Below, in pieces: positions 5,478-10,400 of a stretch of DNA of 10,400 bases. Under the pieces are notes generated by a model. The model was not told the DNA's origin, did not search any database, and worked only from the letters and a program-made list of their open reading frames with translations. Position 1 is the first letter of the stretch. Each line of letters begins with the position of its first letter. Position numbers and translations under genes: made by a program. The stretch spans positions 1-10,400 of the forward strand of contig JAHHUB010000047.1 of the NCBI GenBank assembly GCA_020024175.1, in the 5' to 3' direction. This DNA comes from Oscillospiraceae bacterium. GTDB taxonomy: Bacteria > Bacillota > Clostridia > Oscillospirales > Ruminococcaceae.

Positions 5478-7365
5478 TTCTGCCGAACATCCTTTCTATT
5501 TTATTTTTTGTAACTTCAACTATCACAGGGCGCCCATGAGGACAATATGATACATCTATATCATTTATCACAATATCCACCAGCTTTTCCATGTCACTTT
5601 GTCCTGTTAAGTCATTTGCCTTTACAGCACTTCTGCACGCCATAGAATGATATAAATCATCGATTAATTCAGGAGTTACATCATTGGACAAGCTTATTTT
5701 TTCGCATATTTCCAAAAAACAATCTTTTGCACTTTGTGAATCCAAAACTGCGGGAATCATGGTTAAAACTAGCGTATGTTCGTTAATTATATCTGCTTTG
5801 TATCCCATTTTATCAAAAATATCCGATTTTTCTTTGGCTATTGTACAATAGCTGACACTTGCAGTTACTTCTATTGGTGTAAACAAATATTGTCCTGCTA
5901 TAATTTCGTTTTTTGAAAGAGCATTATAAATATATCTTTCGTGGGCAGCGTGTTTATCTATCATAAAAAGGGAATTACCCTTTTCAATTAAAATATAAGT
6001 TTTAAAAAGTTCTCCTATTATTCTGTATTCAATAATTTCCGGCATTTGAATTTTAGGTTCTGCTTCTTTTTTATCGGAGATTTCTGAATTTGAAAAATCA
6101 TTTTTCTTAACATTGTCCAAAAGCTTTTGTATAACTTCGCTTTTTATCTGTGGTTTTTCTTCTTTTTTCACAGGCTGTGGAATGTTGTAATCATACTTTT
6201 GAGGCCTGTTTTCAAAAACATTGAGTTTAACTGTTTCAAGTTTGGTTTTGACTTCTTCTTGTATTGGCAAATCCAACACTTTCACCTGTCTATCGCTGTA
6301 GTCAAAGTCTTTAAGTGAAAACTCATTGATTACATATTTAGGCTGAGGTTTTGCAGTTCTGATAGGGTTATTTTCATTGTCTTTTCTAAGAGCCATTCTG
6401 CAAGCGGCGAAAACCAAATCATAAATCAGTCTTTCATCGGAAAATCTCACTTCTGTTTTAGCGGGATGTACATTTACATCCACTGTATCTGCCGGAATCT
6501 GCAAATTTAGCACACAACCGGGGAATTTTCCTACCATCATGCTGCCTTTATAAGCATCTTCCACTGCTGCCTGACAAGTTTTACTTTTTACAAAGCGGGA
6601 ATTTATATAGAAATTTTCCGCTGCTCTGGTAGCTTTTGAAGATGCAGGCTTAGTGATAAAACCGTAAACCGACAAATTATTTTGACAGTAATTGGTTTCA
6701 ATCAAATTATCGGCAAATTCACTGCCCATAATGCTGTGCACCGAAGATTTTAAATCACTGTTGCCGGGAGTATTCATTACCACCATACCATCTTTTACTG
6801 CCTTAAATGACACATTGCTGTTTACCATAGCCAGCTTTTCAAGAACACTTATGACATTACTGCCTTCGTAACTGTCTTTTTTCAGAAATTTAAGTCGGGC
6901 AGGTGTGTTAAAAAACACATTTCGGATTATAAGAGTTGTTCCCACAGAACAGCCAATATCATAAATTTCACCCTTCTCGGAGCCTTTTATAATATATTTA
7001 GAGCCTACTTCCTCATCTTTAGTACGAGTTACAAGTTCCACCTCGCACATAGCAGCTACAGATGCCAGTGCCTCTCCCCTGAATCCAAATGTGAGTATCT
7101 TCTCTAAATCCTGAGGAGTTTTTATTTTACTGGTAGCGTTCCTCAAAAAAGCTTTGGGTATATCCTCTCTGGAAATGCCACAGCCATTGTCGGATACTCT
7201 TATATATTTAATTCCACCACCCCGTATTTCTACGGTAATTTTATCGGCTCCTGCGTCCAAAGCATTTTCTACTAATTCTTTTACAATGGAAGCCGGTCTT
7301 TCTACAACTTCACCTGCAGCAATAAGTTCTGCCACATTTTTGTCAAGTACATTAATTACTCCCAA
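5470..7365 (-). CDS. mutL: DNA mismatch repair protein MutL, endonuclease type
   Basis: MutL links mismatch recognition by MutS to strand incision. The product is 631 residues. The N-terminal GHKL ATPase shows E30 and N34 in K-E-L-V-E-N-A-L-D-A-G-A, D59-N-G-C-G-I, G94-F-R-G-E-A-L and the later G-T-T-L-I-I-R-N-V-F-F-N-T-P-A-R. A K/E/P-rich linker runs from about 335 to 450. The C-terminal dimerisation and nuclease domain has D470-K-H-A-A-H-E-R-x-x-x-N481 (consensus DQHA-x2-E-x4-E), A-C577-R, C608-P-H-G-R-P and a final F-G-R, the metal-site set of nicking MutLs from bacteria without MutH. Q492-Y-L-F-T-P may be a beta-clamp contact. The start is TTG, chosen because G-V-I-N-V-L-D aligns with the usual MutL N-terminus and GGAGGG lies 7 nt upstream. 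It lies 15 nt after mutS and overlaps miaA by 8 nt. Confidence 0.96.
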   Translation of the reverse strand: MGVINVLDKNVAELIAAGEVVERPASIVKELVENALDAGADKITVEIRGGGIKYIRVSDNGCGISREDIPKAFLRNATSKIKTPQDLEKILTFGFRGEALASVAAMCEVELVTRTKDEEVGSKYIIKGSEKGEIYDIGCSVGTTLIIRNVFFNTPARLKFLKKDSYEGSNVISVLEKLAMVNSNVSFKAVKDGMVVMNTPGNSDLKSSVHSIMGSEFADNLIETNYCQNNLSVYGFITKPASSKATRAAENFYINSRFVKSKTCQAAVEDAYKGSMMVGKFPGCVLNLQIPADTVDVNVHPAKTEVRFSDERLIYDLVFAACRMALRKDNENNPIRTAKPQPKYVINEFSLKDFDYSDRQVKVLDLPIQEEVKTKLETVKLNVFENRPQKYDYNIPQPVKKEEKPQIKSEVIQKLLDNVKKNDFSNSEISDKKEAEPKIQMPEIIEYRIIGELFKTYILIEKGNSLFMIDKHAAHERYIYNALSKNEIIAGQYLFTPIEVTASVSYCTIAKEKSDIFDKMGYKADIINEHTLVLTMIPAVLDSQSAKDCFLEICEKISLSNDVTPELIDDLYHSMACRSAVKANDLTGQSDMEKLVDIVINDIDVSYCPHGRPVIVEVTKNKIERMFGRIV

Positions 7366-7372
7366 AATAAAG

Positions 7373-7378
7373 CCCTCC
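7373..7378 (-). promoter_or_regulatory. Ribosome binding site that fixes the TTG start of mutL
   Basis: GGAGGG lies 7 nt before the TTG at 7365 and just after the mutS stop codon. No in-frame ATG exists nearby, and the peptide from the TTG matches the canonical MutL N-terminus, so site and start support each other. Confidence 0.8.
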
Positions 7379-7380
7379 GA

Positions 7381-9984
7381 TTAATCCACCATTTTTTTTA
7401 ATTCAAATATAAGGTTTAATGCGTCCATAGGTGTAAGTTGATTTGGATCAATTTCTCTCAGACGCTTTACTGCATCCTCTTCAATCATTTCTTTAAATGA
7501 AATTTGCTCTGAATTATCAAAATCGTTGTCAGTTGACACATCAATCTCAGTGTTTAAATTCACTTTTTCCAACTGTTCTAAAATTTCAAAAGCCCGTTTT
7601 ACAATCCAGTTAGGTATTCCCGCCAGCTTTGAAACTTCAATTCCATAACTGTCATCACTGCCTCCGGGTACAATTTTTCTCAAAAATATAATATCGCTTC
7701 CCTTTTTCTTTACTGCTATATTATAATTTTTCACATTGTCAAGCTGTTCTTCAAGCTGCGTGAGTTCGTGATAGTGAGTGGCAAAAAGGGTTTTTGCTCC
7801 CAGCCTTTTCTTCCCTGATATGTATTCAATTACAGCTCTGGCAATGCTCATACCATCAAAAGTTGAGGTTCCTCTGCCTATTTCGTCCAATATAAGCAGA
7901 CTTTTCGGAGTGGCATTTTTAAGAATATATGCCACTTCATTCATTTCATACATAAAAGTGGATTGTCCTGTTGTAAGGTCATCTGCCGCTCCCACTCTGG
8001 TAAATATTCCATCCACAACCCCGATTTTAGCCTGGGATGCAGGTACAAAACAACCTATCTGAGCCATCAGTACAATTATAGCTGTCTGACGCATATAAGT
8101 TGATTTCCCTGCCATGTTGGGACCTGTAATTATAGCTATCTGATTTTGCTGTCTGTCCAAGTATAAATCATTAGCTACAAAAGGCACATCACTAAGTGCT
8201 TCTACAACAGGATGACGGCCATCTTTAACTACTATAGCGTCGGATGTATCCACTATAGGCTTGCTATAGTGCATGAGTTCGGACACTTTAGAAAAGGATT
8301 GTATGACATCCAGTCTAGCCAATGCTGATGCGGTTTTTTGAGTTCTTGCAAGATTTCCTGCAATAGCTTTTCTTATCTCATTATAGAGCTGTCCTTCCAG
8401 AGAGGACACTCTCTCGTCTGCTGTTAAAATCTTATCTTCCAGTTTTTTTAGCTCTTCTGTTATGAATCTTTCACCATTTACAAGTGTTTGTTTTCTTATA
8501 TAATCATCAGGAACCATATCCAAATTCCCTTTAGAAATTTCTATATAATACCCGAAAACTTTATTGTATCTTATTTTCAGATTTTTTATTCCTGTTCGTT
8601 CTTTTTCTCTTGCTTCAATATCATCCAAATATTTTTTGCTGTTGTTGAGCAAAGACCTTATCTCATCCAGTTCTTCATTATATCCGTCTTTTATAACATT
8701 TCCATCTTTCAAAAGAGCCGGAGGTTCATCATTTATAGAAAGTGAGATTAAAGCAGCTATGTCTTCAAGCTCATCAATATCTTCATAAATTCCCTGCAAA
8801 TACTTTGAATTTACATTTTTAAGTTTCTCTTTTATAAGAGGAATTTTCTTAGCAGTATATTCCAGTGATTTTAATTCACGGGGACTGGTATTGTTATATA
8901 CCACTCTTGTCATAAGTCTTTCTATATCGCATATCCCGCTGAGACTTTCACGCAATTCTTCCCCCAACATACTGTTGGTGTAAAGTTCATCAACGGCATT
9001 TAATCTCTTATTTATTAAAATCGGATTTACCAAAGGCTTTTCAACCCAATTTCTAAGAAGTCTTTTTCCCATAGATGTTTTTGTTTTATCCAAAACCCAA
9101 AGCAAAGAACCTTTTTTCTCCTTGCTTATCATAGTTTCGGTAAGCTCCAAATTTCTTACAGTGTTTAAGTCTAAATTCATATATTCTTTGTCACTGTAAA
9201 CATTAATATCCATTATTCTTTCCAAACTGCTTTCCTGTGTTTCTTCCACATATTTAAGCAGTGCATACAACGCCGGCAAAATATAAGGTTTATCATCAAG
9301 TCCGATTTTAAGCAATCCATCTACTTCAAATTGGCTGCATATTGTGCTTTCAATATTGGAACTTTTATAGATTTCATCATCTTCACATTCAATGCAACAT
9401 TTTAATTTTTCTTTTATGTAAATTCCGATTTCTTTACATTCATAAAATTTGCTGTTGAATATTAATTCTTTAGGCATGAATCTTGACAGTTCATTTTTAA
9501 TTTTAATTCCTGTTTTGTCAGAAAATTGTGTAGCTTGGAGTTCTCCTGTGGAAATATCTCCAAAGCAAATTCCATAGTTTTCGCCATCATAATATAATGA
9601 TGCTATATAATTGTTTTTTCCGTCATCCAACATTTCGGATTCAATCAATGTACCCGGTGTTATAACTCGTATTACTTCTCTTTTTACAATTCCTTTAGCA
9701 GTTTTGGGGTCTTCTACCTGCTCACAGATAGCTACTTTATAACCATTTTTAATAAGTCTTGCAATATATGCATCACAACTGTGGTGAGGAATTCCACACA
9801 TGGGAGCTCTTTCTTCCATGCCGCAGTCCTTCCCTGTCAATGTCAAATCCAGTTCTTTAGATACAGTTATGGCATCTTCAAAGAACATTTCATAAAAGTC
9901 CCCTAAACGGAAAAAGATAATATGGTCTTTGTGTTTATTTTTTACATCCATGTACTGCTGCATCATAGGTGATAATTTCTGCAT
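7381..9984 (-). CDS. mutS: DNA mismatch repair protein MutS
   Basis: MutS recognises mismatches and small loops and recruits MutL. The product is 867 residues, normal for bacterial MutS (not MutS2). The mismatch-binding domain has G-D-F30-Y-E32-M-F, with the Phe and Glu that wedge into and read the mismatch. Connector, lever and clamp regions follow. The ATPase has Walker A G621-P-N-M-A-G-K-S-T629, Walker B L-L-I-L-D700-E701 with the G-R-G-T-S-T-F-D-G signature, and the T-H-Y-H-E switch. A helix-turn-helix dimerisation region (G-I-P-N-W-I-V-K-R-A) follows. Near the end Q827-I-S-F830 resembles the beta-clamp-binding motif of B. subtilis MutS. No key residue is missing. The ATG at 9984 has GGAGGA 7 nt upstream inside an A-GGGGGAGGA purine run. 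A terminator-like hairpin lies directly upstream and mutL follows after 15 nt. Confidence 0.97.
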   Translation of the reverse strand: MQKLSPMMQQYMDVKNKHKDHIIFFRLGDFYEMFFEDAITVSKELDLTLTGKDCGMEERAPMCGIPHHSCDAYIARLIKNGYKVAICEQVEDPKTAKGIVKREVIRVITPGTLIESEMLDDGKNNYIASLYYDGENYGICFGDISTGELQATQFSDKTGIKIKNELSRFMPKELIFNSKFYECKEIGIYIKEKLKCCIECEDDEIYKSSNIESTICSQFEVDGLLKIGLDDKPYILPALYALLKYVEETQESSLERIMDINVYSDKEYMNLDLNTVRNLELTETMISKEKKGSLLWVLDKTKTSMGKRLLRNWVEKPLVNPILINKRLNAVDELYTNSMLGEELRESLSGICDIERLMTRVVYNNTSPRELKSLEYTAKKIPLIKEKLKNVNSKYLQGIYEDIDELEDIAALISLSINDEPPALLKDGNVIKDGYNEELDEIRSLLNNSKKYLDDIEAREKERTGIKNLKIRYNKVFGYYIEISKGNLDMVPDDYIRKQTLVNGERFITEELKKLEDKILTADERVSSLEGQLYNEIRKAIAGNLARTQKTASALARLDVIQSFSKVSELMHYSKPIVDTSDAIVVKDGRHPVVEALSDVPFVANDLYLDRQQNQIAIITGPNMAGKSTYMRQTAIIVLMAQIGCFVPASQAKIGVVDGIFTRVGAADDLTTGQSTFMYEMNEVAYILKNATPKSLLILDEIGRGTSTFDGMSIARAVIEYISGKKRLGAKTLFATHYHELTQLEEQLDNVKNYNIAVKKKGSDIIFLRKIVPGGSDDSYGIEVSKLAGIPNWIVKRAFEILEQLEKVNLNTEIDVSTDNDFDNSEQISFKEMIEEDAVKRLREIDPNQLTPMDALNLIFELKKMVD

Positions 9985-10002
9985 AGTTGATTCCTCCCCC
10001 TT

Positions 10003-10049
10003 TAAAATAAAATCAACCGTTCCTGTGGAGTTTTTACCACAGGAACAGT
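10003..10049 (-). terminator. Intrinsic terminator-like hairpin between ricA-like gene and mutS
   Basis: On minus-strand RNA ACUGUUCCUGUGG pairs with CCACAGGAACGGU around an 8-nt loop, a 13-bp stem with one U-G wobble (10016-10028 with 10037-10049). It is followed by UUGAUUUUAUUUU. An A-rich stretch upstream can extend the base of the stem by pairing with the first part of the U tail. The wobble would be C-A on the plus strand, favouring minus-strand function. Only about 30 nt separate the stem from the mutS ATG, so it may attenuate or tune transcription into mutS rather than fully end it. Confidence 0.75.
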
Positions 10050-10079
10050 AAGATTTTTTATAAATTGCAGCTTAAAAAA

Positions 10080-10400
10080 TTAATGACAGCCGCTGCAGCC
10101 GCTACAGCTTCCTGTGCAGCCAACTTGTTCTTCAATTTCATCAGGATTTTCACCATTTACAGAACCTATAATAATTTGGTTTACAAATGACAGAACTTTG
10201 TCAAGTTTTGTCTTAGTTTCATTGTAAACAAGCATATCAGGTCTGTTGATAATATCATTGTAAAGTGTCTTGAATTTTTCGTCCAATTCCTTAATTTTAT
10301 CTGAATTTTTTTCTGATTTGGACATTTCGGCATTGAGTTCTGTTTTTACATTGTTAAACTCAGCAATCATCTTTTGAAGTTCCAAATCCTCATCGTTTGT
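10080..10400 (-). CDS. ricA: YlbF/YmcA-family protein, probably RicA, 5' end beyond window
   Basis: The reading frame is open to the window edge, so the N-terminus (perhaps 30-40 residues) is missing. A TTG at 10385 is inside the gene and is unlikely to be the start. The 106 visible residues are helical and charged, with the family-like Q-K-M-I-A-E-F-N-N-V-K-T-E-L and a second helical stretch, V-Y-N-E-T-K-T-K-L-D-K-V-L-S-F-V-N. It ends with a tail having Cys at visible positions 95, 99, 102 and 105, then His (C-x3-C-x2-C-x2-C-H). In B. subtilis, YmcA, YlbF and YaaT form a complex that holds Fe-S clusters and directs RNase Y to specific RNAs. The position just upstream of mutS matches the B. 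subtilis order miaB-ymcA-cotE-mutS-mutL, which is why I prefer RicA/YmcA over YlbF. Family assignment is good; choice of paralogue is inferred. Confidence 0.75.
   Translation of the reverse strand, partial: TNDEDLELQKMIAEFNNVKTELNAEMSKSEKNSDKIKELDEKFKTLYNDIINRPDMLVYNETKTKLDKVLSFVNQIIIGSVNGENPDEIEEQVGCTGSCSGCSGCH

Noticed and set aside
9985..10079. A dedicated mutS promoter in the gap after the RicA-like gene
   Set aside because: TATAAA at about 10057-10062 (minus strand) has no matching -35 at proper spacing, and the region after the hairpin is too short, so the support is too weak to list.
10383..10385. TTG as the start of the RicA-like gene
   Set aside because: The frame stays open and in family-like sequence to the window edge, so the true start is most likely outside the window.
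1..10400. Mobile element, prophage, CRISPR array, defence island or horizontal-transfer signal
   Set aside because: No transposase, integrase, repeat array, tRNA attachment site or abrupt base-composition change is seen. The genes are conserved housekeeping genes in a consistent order.

Overview
The window is AT-rich (roughly one third G+C by eye). It carries eleven genes, all on the minus strand and packed end to end. Gene content and order point to a Gram-positive Firmicute of class Clostridia, possibly an Oscillospirales-type lineage. The evidence is SepF, DivIVA, YlmH and a RicA/YmcA homologue, an endonuclease-type MutL, a Gram-positive-style Hfq, and strong AGGAGG ribosome binding sites with TTG as well as ATG starts. 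I cannot name the species.

In the direction of transcription (high to low coordinates), the first block is RNA and DNA maintenance. It holds the 3' part of a YlbF/YmcA-family gene (probably ricA) with a four-cysteine tail, a terminator-like hairpin, then mutS, mutL, miaA and hfq. This matches the known ymcA-mutS-mutL and mutL-miaA-hfq neighbourhoods. MutS and MutL form the mismatch-repair pair, and MutL has the nuclease motifs expected where there is no MutH. MiaA modifies tRNA A37, and Hfq is an RNA-binding Sm-like protein.

The second block is the Gram-positive division cluster: yggS, sepF, ylmH, divIVA and the start of lspA. SepF anchors and organises FtsZ, DivIVA marks curved membrane at septum and poles, YlmH is an S4-domain RNA-binding protein, YggS handles pyridoxal phosphate, and LspA is the lipoprotein signal peptidase. 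Between hfq and yggS, and closely coupled to both, lies a single-span extracytoplasmic protein that resembles HlyD-type adaptors. No transporter partner is visible, so it is the least understood gene here.

Most junctions are very short or overlapping: miaA overlaps mutL by 8 nt, yggS overlaps the adaptor gene by 17 nt, and ylmH overlaps sepF by 1 nt. Only three gaps exceed 40 nt. Two of them (before mutS and before lspA) contain hairpins with U-rich tails that leave almost no room for a new promoter. The third (before hfq) contains a plausible extended -10 promoter. No stretch over 100 bases lacks a gene. I see no mobile element, tRNA, rRNA, CRISPR array or foreign-looking island. This is mostly a conserved housekeeping region, and I did not find a clearly new multi-gene system. 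The points most worth checking are the orphan adaptor-like protein, the altered RNA-binding residues in Hfq, and the two hairpin-bearing junctions.
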